64,000 bases of DNA from Pseudonocardiaceae bacterium YIM PH 21723. GTDB taxonomy: Bacteria; Actinomycetota; Actinomycetes; Mycobacteriales; Pseudonocardiaceae. Positions within the stretch are counted from its first letter, which is position 1. The number at the start of each line of letters is the position of its first letter. Positions 42,837 through 51,387 of the stretch are shown piece after piece. The stretch is taken from the NCBI GenBank assembly GCA_003600225.1, contig QZFT01000048.1, positions 1 to 64,000 of the forward strand, in the 5' to 3' direction. The notes beneath the pieces are model-generated. The model was not told the origin of the DNA. It worked only from the letters and a program-made list of their open reading frames with translations, and ran no database searches. The position numbers and the translations under genes are program-made.

Positions 42837-44137
42837 CAGGCCACGGCGCCGACCACTCCGGCGATCATCAGGTAGTAACCGGGGATGTCGATGTTGCCGG
42901 TGCCCTCGATCAGCAACGCGTTGAACACCGCGGTGGTGCCGCCGAACAGCGACACGGACAGGTTGAACGCGATCGACAGGCCGCCGTACCGGATCTCGGT
43001 GGGGAACAACGCGGGCAGCATCGACGGCATGGTGCTGCTGAAACAGAGCACCGTCAACGCCATCAGGACGAGGCCGAGAAACACGGAGGTGATCGTGTTC
43101 TGCTGGATCAGCAGCACCGACGGGATACCGAGCACGATCAGCATGGCGCAGCCGAAGAAGATGATCGGCTTGCGGCCGACGCGGTCGGAGAACCGGCCGA
43201 TGAAGGTGATCAGCACCATGCTCAGCGCGAAGACGGCGATCTCCATCAGCAGCGCTCCGGTGCTGCTCACCGACGGCGCGAACTGGCCGATGTACTCCAG
43301 CATGTAGGTGGTGAGCATGTAGTACGGCACGTTCAGCACCAGGACCAGGCCCATGCAGATCACCATCGACCGCCAGTGCTTGACGAAGATCTTCCGGATG
43401 GCGTTGAAGGTCTGGTTGCCCTCGGGACGGTCGTTCTTGCGGACCGCCGCCTGGAACGCCGGGGTGTCCTCCAGCCTCAGCCGCAGGTAGAGGCCGACGA
43501 TGCCGATCGGGCCGGCGATCAGGAACGGGATGCGCCAGCCCCAGGTCAGCAGGGCCTCGTGGGACATCACCCCGGGCAGCTGCACTACCAGGCCGACGAT
43601 GCCACCCAGCAGGTAGCCGCTCAGCGTGCCGAACTCCAGCCAGCTGCCGAGGAAGCCGCGCTTCTTGTCCGGGGCGTACTCGGCGATGAAGGTCATCGCG
43701 CCGCCGTACTCGCCGCCGGTGGAGAAGCCCTGGACGAGCCGGGCGAGCAGCATCAGCAGCGGGGCCGCCGGGCCGATGGTCTGGTAGCCGGGCAGGAAGG
43801 CGATGGCGAAGGTGCCGATGGCCATCATGATCATGGTGATGGACAGCACCTTGGTGCGGCCGATGCGGTCGCCGAGCGGGCCGAAGAACATGCCGCCGAT
43901 CGGGCGCACCAGGAAGGCGACCGCGAACAGGCCCAGGGTGCCGATGGTGCCTACGGTCTTACTGGATCCCGCGAAGAACACCGCGGTGAGCACCGGAGTC
44001 AGGTTGGCGAACACACCGAAGTCGAACCACTCGGTCGCGTTGCCGATCGCCGCAGCGCCGATCGCCCGCTTCGTCACCTGTGGATCGGTGACCGTCACGT
44101 CCTTCGGAATTTCCGCATCAATCGGTTCAGCCAGCAC
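42752..44137 (-). CDS. MFS transporter of the metabolite:H+ symporter (MHS) type
   Basis: A 461-residue, 12-helix transporter with the MHS signatures GNATEWFDFGVFANL, GPLGDRIGRTKVL and QGFSTGGEYGGAMTFIAEYA, as in proline/betaine and dicarboxylate symporters such as ProP. The solute is not predictable. The GTG at 44137 follows GGGGAGAG. Confidence 0.9.
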   Translation of the reverse strand: MLAEPIDAEIPKDVTVTDPQVTKRAIGAAAIGNATEWFDFGVFANLTPVLTAVFFAGSSKTVGTIGTLGLFAVAFLVRPIGGMFFGPLGDRIGRTKVLSITMIMMAIGTFAIAFLPGYQTIGPAAPLLMLLARLVQGFSTGGEYGGAMTFIAEYAPDKKRGFLGSWLEFGTLSGYLLGGIVGLVVQLPGVMSHEALLTWGWRIPFLIAGPIGIVGLYLRLRLEDTPAFQAAVRKNDRPEGNQTFNAIRKIFVKHWRSMVICMGLVLVLNVPYYMLTTYMLEYIGQFAPSVSSTGALLMEIAVFALSMVLITFIGRFSDRVGRKPIIFFGCAMLIVLGIPSVLLIQQNTITSVFLGLVLMALTVLCFSSTMPSMLPALFPTEIRYGGLSIAFNLSVSLFGGTTAVFNALLIEGTGNIDIPGYYLMIAGVVGAVACYFAVEPSGRPLPGSKPAVEGPVLAAAR

Positions 44138-44302
44138 GAACTCTCCCCCTCAGCACTACACACTCAGCGCGGCGCTGAAGAACGAACGGCGTCGACCCGC
44201 GCACTGACATAGGTCAGGTACCCGATAGTCGGTTGTGCCAATCGTGTGAACCCGGTGCGCTACCTCACGTCATGCGATAGCGCCGTCCGACGGGTGGTTC
44301 AA

Positions 44303-44746
44303 CTACCCGTTCTGTCGTTCGAAAACGGCCGTCAGACTGCGGACGACATCGGAGCCGACCTTGGCGAAGACGACCTGGGCGATCGGCGAGACCAGCTTCG
44401 CGGCTCCCTGGAAGTCGATGGTGGCGTGATAGGTGATCCGGGTGGTCCCGGGCAGGTCTCCCGGGCTCACGGCCATGTCGTCGGTGGCCGAGGCGGTCTT
44501 GTTCGTGCCCCGGAAGACCACCCGGCCGGGTTCCGACCGGATCAGTTCATAGATGAGCTCGGTCTTGATCCCGACGATTTTCGACCGGTTGTGCCAGCGG
44601 GTGCCCACCTCGATCGGACCGGGACTCACCTGCTCGCAGGACTGGGTTCCGGGATCCCATTCGGTGGTGTTCGCGAAATCCCGGAGATAGGCGAGCGTCC
44701 GCTCCGGAGTGGCGGCGACGGTGAACGTGCGAGTGACCTCGACCAT
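44303..44746 (-). CDS. SRPBCC (polyketide cyclase/CoxG-like) protein
   Basis: A 147-residue START-like protein: VEVTRTFTVAATPERTLAYL, FANTTEWDPGTQSCEQVSPG and a C-terminal helix with VVFAKVGSDVVRSL. GAGGGAG precedes the ATG at 44746. It follows TspO and the epimerase on the same strand with short gaps, so the three probably form an operon. Confidence 0.85.
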   Translation of the reverse strand: MVEVTRTFTVAATPERTLAYLRDFANTTEWDPGTQSCEQVSPGPIEVGTRWHNRSKIVGIKTELIYELIRSEPGRVVFRGTNKTASATDDMAVSPGDLPGTTRITYHATIDFQGAAKLVSPIAQVVFAKVGSDVVRSLTAVFERQNG

Positions 44747-44764
44747 GGTTTTCTCCCTCTCGAT

Positions 44765-45241
44765 CTAGTTCAGTACCAGGATCGCGGCGTTCAGCGCGGC
44801 GGCGAACAGCGTCCAGGCCAGGTACGGCAGCAACAGGCCGGCGCCCAGCGCGGTGTGCCGCCGGAAGGTCAGCACGGTGACCACGATGACCGCGGCCAGC
44901 AGCAGGACGTCGACGAGCGCGAGGAAGTACGCGCCCGCGGCGAAGAACAGCGGAGTCCACGCGGCGTTGAGGACCAGGCCGACGGCGTACCAGGCGAGCC
45001 CGCGACGGGTGCCGCCCGTCTGCCAGTACAGCCAGCCGGAAACCGCGATCGCCACGTAGAGGATCGTCCACACCGGACCGAACAGCCAGGCTGGCGGCGC
45101 CCACACCGGCTGGACGAGCGTCGCGTAGACATCCCGTGACCGGGATGCGGACAGGGCACCGATCGCCGCGACGGCCGCCACCGCCGCGAAGAACCCGCCC
45201 AGCGCGATCGCGCCGTGGGCACGGCGCTCATAGGCGATCAC
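44765..45241 (-). CDS. tspO: TspO/MBR family protein
   Basis: A 158-residue, five-helix membrane protein with the aromatic-rich signature VWAPPAWLFGPVWTILY. TspO binds porphyrins and is linked to tetrapyrrole handling and stress. The GTG at 45241 overlaps the stop of the epimerase gene. Confidence 0.93.
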   Translation of the reverse strand: MIAYERRAHGAIALGGFFAAVAAVAAIGALSASRSRDVYATLVQPVWAPPAWLFGPVWTILYVAIAVSGWLYWQTGGTRRGLAWYAVGLVLNAAWTPLFFAAGAYFLALVDVLLLAAVIVVTVLTFRRHTALGAGLLLPYLAWTLFAAALNAAILVLN

Positions 45242-46566
45242 GCGGCGCCCAGTACATGGGCGAGCGCGTCGCGCAGCCGCGGGTGGCGGAAGGTGTGCCC
45301 GGCGTCGACCAGGCGTTGTGGCCGCACCAGTTGGTCGGCGAAGGCCAGCTCCCTGGCTCCTTCCGAACCGAGCAGCAGCCGGGGGCCGAACTCCGGTACC
45401 CGGAGCAACGTCGGCCGGTGCAGCACCCGGCCGAGGGTCCGGGTGTACTCCGCGTTGCGCACCGGCTCCGGGCTGACCGCGTTCACCGGGCCGGAGAGCT
45501 CCGCATCGGTGAGCGCGCGCAGGTAGATGTCCGCCAGGTCGTCGATACCGATCCAGGACATGTGGTGCTCACCGGATCCGAGCCGGCCGCCCAATCCGGC
45601 GGCGAACAACGGGTACTGCAACTGCAACACCCCGCCCTTGGGGCTGAGCACCAGGCCGGTGCGCACCTTGACCGTTCGCAACCCGGCCTCGGCGGCGGGC
45701 GCCGTCGCCGTCTCCCAGCGCGTCACCACGTCGGCGAGGAAACCGGCGCCGGGCGGGCTGTCCTCGGTGAGTTCCCGGTCCCCGCAGTCCGGCCCGTAGA
45801 GGCCGATCGCCGACGCGGAGACGAACACCCGGGGACCGTTGGTGGCCTGAGCGGCCACCTCAGCCAGCGCGTGGGTCGGACCGACCCGGCTGTCCAGCAC
45901 CGCGTGCCGATGACGGTCGTCGAACCGCCCGGCGATCGAGGCCCCGGCCAGGTGCAGCACCGCGTCGACCCCGTCCAGGAGGTCCTTGGCCGGCTGGTCC
46001 GGATCCCACCGGCGCTCCTGCTCGTCCGCGGCCGCGCGGCGAACGAGCCGGATGACCCGGTGACCGCCGGTGGTCAGCAACGCGGTGACGGCTGTGCCCA
46101 CCAGGCCACTGGCCCCGGTGACCGCGACCGTCAGCGGCTCGTGCCGATACCGCGCCTGAGCGGCGAGATCCTGGGCGAGCTGCCGGTGCCGGTAGGCGAA
46201 CATCGAGCGCAACGCGAAGCCGGGGACCCTGGTCTCCACCCGATCGATGACCTCGGTGCGGTCCGCGCCGACCGCGGCGAACCGGTGCTCGTGCTGCCAG
46301 CCGAGGGCCGTCGACAGCAGCGGGGTGTCCAGCCGGTCCACGAACCGGTGCGGCGGCTGGTACGCGGCTCCGTCATGCGCAGCGCCCCAGCGCAGACCGC
46401 CCGGGAACACCAGCTCGGCCCGGCCGTCCCGCAGCGAGTCCGCCTCCGCGCCCACCCTGGCCGGCAGCCACGGTGGACTGAGCCGGGTGATCGCGCCGGG
46501 GCGGGCGTGCCACTCGAAGACCTCCTGCAGCGGGGCGTCCACCACGCTCGAGAACGAGAGACTCAC
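45238..46566 (-). CDS. TIGR01777-type epimerase fused to an SRPBCC domain
   Basis: The 442-residue protein has an N-terminal SRPBCC domain (about 1-140, SLSFSSVVDAPLQEVFEWHA), a short-chain NAD(P)-binding domain (about 145-380, VAVTGASGLVGTAV, ASAIGLYG with the catalytic Tyr) and a C-terminal DUF1731 segment (NAVSPEPVRNAEY to FRHPRLRDAL). The family is called SDR39U1-like; its substrate is unknown. GTG 46566 follows a strong GGAGGT site. Confidence 0.9.
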   Translation of the reverse strand: MSLSFSSVVDAPLQEVFEWHARPGAITRLSPPWLPARVGAEADSLRDGRAELVFPGGLRWGAAHDGAAYQPPHRFVDRLDTPLLSTALGWQHEHRFAAVGADRTEVIDRVETRVPGFALRSMFAYRHRQLAQDLAAQARYRHEPLTVAVTGASGLVGTAVTALLTTGGHRVIRLVRRAAADEQERRWDPDQPAKDLLDGVDAVLHLAGASIAGRFDDRHRHAVLDSRVGPTHALAEVAAQATNGPRVFVSASAIGLYGPDCGDRELTEDSPPGAGFLADVVTRWETATAPAAEAGLRTVKVRTGLVLSPKGGVLQLQYPLFAAGLGGRLGSGEHHMSWIGIDDLADIYLRALTDAELSGPVNAVSPEPVRNAEYTRTLGRVLHRPTLLRVPEFGPRLLLGSEGARELAFADQLVRPQRLVDAGHTFRHPRLRDALAHVLGAA

Positions 46567-46630
46567 TCGATACCTCCGATACCGGACTGATGATGGGGGG
46601 TTACCCGGCATGGCGCAGGGCATGCGTGGT

Positions 46631-46654
46631 GTTCGACCTGCGCCGAGTGGGTAT
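46631..46654 (+). promoter_or_regulatory. SigB-like promoter for a small coiled-coil protein gene
   Basis: GTTC at 46631-46634, a 14-base spacer, and GGGTAT at 46649-46654, 44 bases before the start at 46698. Confidence 0.5.
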
Positions 46655-46697
46655 CTCCGCCATAGTCCGGAAGGAACACGAGCGAAAGGGCCCAGTC

Positions 46698-46943
46698 ATG
46701 AGCAAGACGGACATCGTGCGCGACAAGGTCAGCGACGCGTCCGAGGCGTTGGGTGACCAGGTGGCCAAGCTGCGCGAGGAGCTGGCGGCGACGACCAAGA
46801 AGGTCGGCGAACTCGCCTCGGACACCGCGCAGCGGGCCGCCGACGCGGCACCCCGGGACGGCAGCAGGATCAAGAAGGTCATCGGGGTCCTCGTCGCCGT
46901 CGTCGGACTGATCAGCGCCGTCCGCGCGCTGACCAAGCAGTAA
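46698..46943 (+). CDS. Small coiled-coil protein with a C-terminal membrane helix
   Basis: An 81-residue protein: an amphipathic helix (VSDASEALGDQVAKLREEL, then ATTKKVGELASDTAQRAADA) followed by the hydrophobic segment VIGVLVAVVGLISAVRAL. No named family recognised; it resembles small stress-linked membrane-associated proteins. Start ATG 46698 follows GAAAGGG; an earlier in-frame ATG at 46590 lies upstream of the promoter. Its TAA belongs to the repeat at 46937. Confidence 0.7.
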   Translation: MSKTDIVRDKVSDASEALGDQVAKLREELAATTKKVGELASDTAQRAADAAPRDGSRIKKVIGVLVAVVGLISAVRALTKQ

Positions 46944-47019
46944 GGGGCACCCTCCCTGCACTCAACGCAGTAAGGGGCACCCACCCTGCACTCAACGCAG
47001 GATGGGTGCCCCTTACTGC
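46937..47019. terminator. Tandem and inverted repeat forming a bidirectional terminator
   Basis: A 30-base unit starting GCAGTAAGGGGCACCC occurs twice in tandem (46937-46966 and 46967-46996, one mismatch). The inverted copy ending GGTGCCCCTTACTGC at 46997-47019 pairs with the second over 23 positions with one mismatch and a seven-base loop. The stop codons of both flanking convergent genes are the TAA inside the repeat. Confidence 0.75.
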
Positions 47020-47705
47020 ATTAACCCCGCGAGCAGGTCGGCTACCCCGCCCACCGCTCTGCCCCGGGTCCGGGCACTGGTGCGCACCGCCGCCGAGCAC
47101 GGCGTGAAGAGCAGGCACCCCGACTCGCGCAGCCGCGCCCACAACGCCCGGTCCTCGCCGGTGGAGATCGGCGGGAAGCCACCGACATCCAGGTAGGCAT
47201 CGGCGCGGATCCCCAGGTTGGCTCCGTACACGTGGTCATGACCGTGGTCCCGGATGCGCGGGGACACCAGCTCGGCGTACCGCCGGAGTGTGGGCTCGTC
47301 CAGTTCCGCGGAGTCGCCGAGCGAGATCAGCCCGGCCACGCCCTGTGCGCCCAGTCCGGCCCAGTTCAGATGATGAGTGATCCACTCCTCCGGTACGACG
47401 GAGTCCGCGTCGGTGCTGAGCAACCAGGTCCGGCCGGCGGCGGTGCCCAGCCGCGCCCAGGCGTGGCGCAGTCCCCGATCTCGCACGGCGCCCAAGGACA
47501 GTTCCTCCTCGTTGACCAGGCAGGTCACCCCATGCTGCCGGACGACATCGACCGTGCGATCCGTGCAGCGATCGGCCACCACACACACCGAGGCACCGAT
47601 TCCTGCGGGCAACCGTGCGACGGCCCGCCGGATGCCGTCGAGGCAGGCCGCCATTCGTTGTTCCTCGTCCCTGGCCGGGACGACGATCGCCACTCCGCTG
47701 ATCAA
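47013..47705 (-). CDS. Family 2 glycosyltransferase
   Basis: A 230-residue GT-A glycosyltransferase: VAIVVPARDEEQRMAACLDG, the nucleotide-sugar segment STDADSVVPEEWI and the later acidic motif GEDRALWARL. No membrane segment. TTG 47705 overlaps the stop of the upstream gene; GTG 47693 is an alternative. Last gene of a three-gene coupled set with a PIG-L/methyltransferase and an acyl-CoA dehydrogenase-like gene. Confidence 0.85.
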   Translation of the reverse strand: MISGVAIVVPARDEEQRMAACLDGIRRAVARLPAGIGASVCVVADRCTDRTVDVVRQHGVTCLVNEEELSLGAVRDRGLRHAWARLGTAAGRTWLLSTDADSVVPEEWITHHLNWAGLGAQGVAGLISLGDSAELDEPTLRRYAELVSPRIRDHGHDHVYGANLGIRADAYLDVGGFPPISTGEDRALWARLRESGCLLFTPCSAAVRTSARTRGRAVGGVADLLAGLMQ

Positions 47706-48946
47706 CGGCGGCGCAAGACGTGCAGGACGAAGTGCTCGTCACGGTGGTCGACCAACACGTCCAGTTCCGGCCGGTCGGCCAGCAGCGCGTGGGTGGTCTC
47801 GCCGTCCCGGGTGGCCTCCGGTGCCCAGGGCCGCCAGTGCACGACGACCAGGTCTCCCCCGGGTTCCACGGCGTCCAGCAGCCGCCGGATGGTGAGGTCC
47901 AGGTCCTCGTCGGACAGGTAGTAGAGGATCTCGCTCAGCACCACGAGATCCACCGGTTCGGCCGGGATGTCGTGTGGCAGGCCGCCCTGGGCGACCGCGA
48001 CATGCGCATTCACCCGTTGCCGGGTCGCGTGGACCGCGGCGGAAACCGGGTCGAAGGCGGTGAGCCGGTCACAGCGATCGGCCAGTTCCGCGGTCAGCAG
48101 GCCGAGCCCGCAGGCCGGTTCCAGCCCGTGGCGGTAGCGCTGCCGGGGCAGGCTCGCCAGGGTGATGGCCCGTTTGCGCCGCTCGTACCAGGACCCGCCG
48201 ACCTGCCAGGGATCCGTGTCCGCGGCGTACAGCGACGCGAAGCGCTCGACGGGCGCCGTCCGCTGCCGGGGATGGTGGAACAGCACCTCGTCCGGCCCGC
48301 GAAAGGCCTCCAGGGTGGTGGCGGTCAGGATCGGCTCCTCGCCGTGCGGGCCCGGATTCACCTGGGAGACATAGCTGCCGATGGCCAGGGCCTTGCGGTC
48401 CCGTTGCGTGGGGCTCAACTGCCGGCGGTGTGCCTGGTCCCACGGGATCACCGGGTCGTCCAGCCGGGTCCAGAGCCACATCCAGATGGGGAAGGACCAG
48501 CGGTGCGCGGTGATCGGCGCCGCTTCTAGGGCCGCGCGGCCGGCAGCTTGGTGGTCGGGATGCGGATCGTCCGGCCAGGGCAGCAGACAGCAGTCCGCGT
48601 CGGCGAGCAGCGGGGTGAGCCGGGCGACCAGGTCGTCGTGATGCTCGGCCAGGCCCGAGTCGGGCAGGCCCAGCCAGGTCACCGGGCACTCCCCGAGCCC
48701 CTGTGCCGCCAGCGCATCGATCAACTCCCGGCGCCGTTGCCGGGCCAGCTCCTGGCGTTCGGCCGCGGTGGACTCCGGGAAGGCGGCCTCGCCGTCGGTC
48801 GCCACGACCACGGACACCGCGCACCCGGCGGCGTGCAGGGCCTGCGCGCAGCCGCTGGCGCCCAGGGTCTCGTCGTCCGGGTGCGCCGCCACGATCACCG
48901 CGTGCCGGTATGCGTTCGGGTCGAAGTCGGGCAGTTCACGGTTCAT
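47702..48946 (-). CDS. PIG-L deacetylase fused to a SAM methyltransferase
   Basis: The 414-residue protein has an N-terminal PIG-L/LmbE domain (about 1-215) with the zinc motifs AAHPDDETLG and DPHPDH, as in N-acetylglucosaminyl deacetylases such as MshB. The C-terminal NodS-like class I methyltransferase domain (about 240-410) has GLEPACGLGLLTAELADRCD and VVLSEILYYL. It suggests deacetylation followed by methylation of one sugar. ATGA overlap with the upstream gene. Confidence 0.88.
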   Translation of the reverse strand: MNRELPDFDPNAYRHAVIVAAHPDDETLGASGCAQALHAAGCAVSVVVATDGEAAFPESTAAERQELARQRRRELIDALAAQGLGECPVTWLGLPDSGLAEHHDDLVARLTPLLADADCCLLPWPDDPHPDHQAAGRAALEAAPITAHRWSFPIWMWLWTRLDDPVIPWDQAHRRQLSPTQRDRKALAIGSYVSQVNPGPHGEEPILTATTLEAFRGPDEVLFHHPRQRTAPVERFASLYAADTDPWQVGGSWYERRKRAITLASLPRQRYRHGLEPACGLGLLTAELADRCDRLTAFDPVSAAVHATRQRVNAHVAVAQGGLPHDIPAEPVDLVVLSEILYYLSDEDLDLTIRRLLDAVEPGGDLVVVHWRPWAPEATRDGETTHALLADRPELDVLVDHRDEHFVLHVLRRR

Positions 48947-49866
48947 CCGCGTGCTCCGGCCGGATAGGCCAGTGCGCCGAGCGCGGCCAGATCCCGTTCC
49001 CCGTGGTGCTGCCGCACGTAGACCCCGAGGTCGGCCAGCCGCTGGGCGAAGGCCCGATCCCGGCACAGCGGGCCCGGGCCGGTGATCCGCGGTACCCGCT
49101 CGACCACCTCGCGCACGGCCCGTTCAGCCGCCGCCCGGCAGGTCCACGCGAGCAGTCGGTGATCACCGTCCGGATCCGCGTCGATCTGCTTCGCGGACTG
49201 CCTCAGCAGCGCTTCCGCCGCGTGCAGCGCCGTATAAATGGCACCGAGATGCGCCAGTTGGTGCTCATCGGCGGCCCGTTCCCGCCACAGTTCGGTGACC
49301 GCGTCCAGCACACCGAAGGCACCGCCCAGCCACACGGCGGCCACCCCCGCTCCCCCGGCCCAGAATCCCGGCCGGTCCAGGTAGAAGCCGGGTTCGCCGA
49401 TGAACATGTCCTCGGTGACCGGCAGGTCGAAGACCACGTCGGGGCTGTCGGAGCCGGCCATCCCGATCGCCTGCCAGCTGTCCTCGACCACCGTGACCCC
49501 CGGCTGCCCGGGGTCCAGCTCGACGAGGACCGGCTTCCCCTCGCTCAACGCGGCGACCAGTACCCGGTCGACGGTGTGGGCGGCTGAGCAGAACCGCACG
49601 GTTCCACTCAGCCGGCCGTCGACCAGCACGGCTCCGGTGCCGCCCGCGCGAGCCGCCCAGACCCCGTAGAGCGCACCGGGCACCGGTTTACGGCCGGCCT
49701 CGTCCAGGATCGCGAGGGCATCGCAGTGCCCCTCGGCGAGCCGGCCGAGAACCGGGTCGGTGCGGCCGAAACCGCTCAGCGCCGACCACCGCCGCCAGGT
49801 GTCCCCCGAGCCGGGGAAGGGCAGCTCCAGCGACCCGTTGTCCAGGAGTATTCGAAGGTTGTTCAC
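48943..49866 (-). CDS. Short acyl-CoA dehydrogenase-like protein
   Basis: At 307 residues this is shorter than a normal acyl-CoA dehydrogenase (about 380). The middle beta domain is recognisable (SGTVRFCSAAHTVDRVLVAA) and a C-terminal helical bundle follows (QLAHLGAIYTALHAAEALLR). No clear catalytic base is visible. It starts the coupled cluster with the PIG-L/methyltransferase and glycosyltransferase. The function is unknown, possibly acyl or N-oxidation chemistry on a sugar. Confidence 0.75.
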   Translation of the reverse strand: MNNLRILLDNGSLELPFPGSGDTWRRWSALSGFGRTDPVLGRLAEGHCDALAILDEAGRKPVPGALYGVWAARAGGTGAVLVDGRLSGTVRFCSAAHTVDRVLVAALSEGKPVLVELDPGQPGVTVVEDSWQAIGMAGSDSPDVVFDLPVTEDMFIGEPGFYLDRPGFWAGGAGVAAVWLGGAFGVLDAVTELWRERAADEHQLAHLGAIYTALHAAEALLRQSAKQIDADPDGDHRLLAWTCRAAAERAVREVVERVPRITGPGPLCRDRAFAQRLADLGVYVRQHHGERDLAALGALAYPAGARG

Positions 49867-49901
49867 TCCCCCGCATACCCGCGCATCGGGGAACCGAACC
49901 T

Positions 49902-51290
49902 CTACCTGCGGTTATCGGCCTCGGTGTAGCGGAACCGGGCACCGGGGTGGTCATCGCGGAGCCGGGCCTGACCGGGTCCGTAGAAGTTCTCCCGGAGGGT
50001 GTCCGACTCGTAGTCCTGCCACACCCGGCCACGCCGCTGGAGTTCCGGGACGACCAGGTCGATGAACTCCTCGAAGGTCCCCGGGGTCACCGCGTAGGCG
50101 AGGTTGAACCCGTCCACGTCGGCCTCCTCGACCCACCGCTCCAGCTCGTCGGCGACGGTGCTGGGCGAGCCGACTACCACCGGGCCCAGGCCGCCGATGC
50201 CGAGGAACTTCCCGATCTCCTCCGGGGTCCAGGTGCGGCTCGGGTCCGACTTGGAGAAGTTCTCCACCACCGACTGGATGGCCTCGCTGTGCACGTGGGT
50301 GAGCGCCTGATCCGCCGGGTACTCCGACAGGTCGATGCCGGTCCAGCCGCCGAACAGCGTCAGCGCGCCGTCGAAGCTGGCCCGGGACAGGTAGTCGCGG
50401 AACTTCTGCTGCGCGGCCTCGTCGGTCTCCGCCACGATCGGCGTGACCAGCGCGAACACCTTGACGCTGCGCGGATCGCGGCCGAAGCCGGCCGCCTGGG
50501 CGCGGATGTCGTCCACGTGCTTGCGGATCACCTCGGTGCTGTGGCTCATCACGAACACCGCCTCGGCGTGCTTGGCGGCGAACGCCTTGCCCTTGCCCGA
50601 GGTGCCCGCCTGGTAGAGCACCGGCGTGCGCTGCGGTGACGGTTCGGAAAGGAACACGCCGGGCACCGAGTAGTACTTGCCCTTGTGCCCGATCGGATGA
50701 ACCTTGGCCGGGTCCGCGTAGACGCCGGTCTCCTTGTCCGCCACGACGGCGTCGTCCTCCCAGGAGGACTCCCACAGTTTGTAGGTGACCTCCAGGAACT
50801 CCTCGCCGATGTCGTAGCGGTTGTCGTGGGTGATCTGCTGGTCCAGCCCCAGATTCACCGCCGCGCTGTCCAAATAGGACGTGACGATGTTCCAGGCGAT
50901 CCGGCCCTTGGTCAGATGGTCCAACGTGGAGAATTTCCGGGCCAGGGCGTACGGCTGCTCGTAGGTCAGCGAGACGGTCACGCCGAATCCGAGGTGCTCG
51001 GTCACCGCCGCCATCGCGGACACGGACAGCAGCGGGTCGTTGACCGGCAACTGGGTTCCGGTGCGCACCGCGGGGTCGCGGGAGTCCTGATAGACGTCGT
51101 AGACGCCGAGCACATCGGCGAGGAACAGGCCGTCGAACTTGCCGCGTTCGAGGAGCTTCGCCAGGTTCGTCCAGTAGTCGAGGTCCTTGTACCGATGCGC
51201 GCGGTCATCGGGGTGGGTCCACACGCCGGGGGCCAGGTGACCGGTGACGGGCATGTCGAAGGCGTTCAACAGAATGCGTTGGGTGGGCAT
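49902..51290 (-). CDS. FMN-dependent monooxygenase, NtaA/SnaA/DszA type
   Basis: A 462-residue two-component luciferase-like monooxygenase: RILLNAFDMPVTGHLAPGVW, FDGLFLADVLGVYDV, GRIAWNIVTSYLDSAA and VLYQAGTSGKGKAFAAKHAE. Relatives desulfurise or cleave sulfonates, sulfones or nitrilotriacetate using reduced FMN. GAGGATT precedes the ATG at 51290. A Cys-containing leader peptide with an attenuator hairpin lies directly upstream, and a TauE/SafE exporter nearby, so organosulfur scavenging is the likely role. Confidence 0.9.
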   Translation of the reverse strand: MPTQRILLNAFDMPVTGHLAPGVWTHPDDRAHRYKDLDYWTNLAKLLERGKFDGLFLADVLGVYDVYQDSRDPAVRTGTQLPVNDPLLSVSAMAAVTEHLGFGVTVSLTYEQPYALARKFSTLDHLTKGRIAWNIVTSYLDSAAVNLGLDQQITHDNRYDIGEEFLEVTYKLWESSWEDDAVVADKETGVYADPAKVHPIGHKGKYYSVPGVFLSEPSPQRTPVLYQAGTSGKGKAFAAKHAEAVFVMSHSTEVIRKHVDDIRAQAAGFGRDPRSVKVFALVTPIVAETDEAAQQKFRDYLSRASFDGALTLFGGWTGIDLSEYPADQALTHVHSEAIQSVVENFSKSDPSRTWTPEEIGKFLGIGGLGPVVVGSPSTVADELERWVEEADVDGFNLAYAVTPGTFEEFIDLVVPELQRRGRVWQDYESDTLRENFYGPGQARLRDDHPGARFRYTEADNRR

Positions 51291-51357
51291 GGCGAATCCT
51301 CGCTCGGGGTGAAGGGGGCATGACGGGGTCAGGCCGGCCCGGGAGGAGAGATGCGGC

Positions 51358-51387
51358 GCCGGCTGTCGGTGACTACCGACAGCCGGC
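51358..51387 (-). terminator. Attenuator hairpin overlapping the leader peptide stop
   Basis: GCCGGCTGTCGGT and ACCGACAGCCGGC form a perfect 13-bp stem with a four-base loop that contains most of the leader's TAG stop. A ribosome paused on the leader would block folding and allow read-through to the monooxygenase. Confidence 0.7.

Noticed and set aside
41774-44212. 812-codon forward frame running across the acyltransferase and through the MFS gene
   Set aside because: It crosses two well-supported genes in wrong frames and has repetitive Gln/His/Arg composition typical of GC-driven artefacts.
46937-46996. Possible CRISPR start
   Set aside because: Only two tandem units without unique spacers, and a clear terminator structure; no cas genes.
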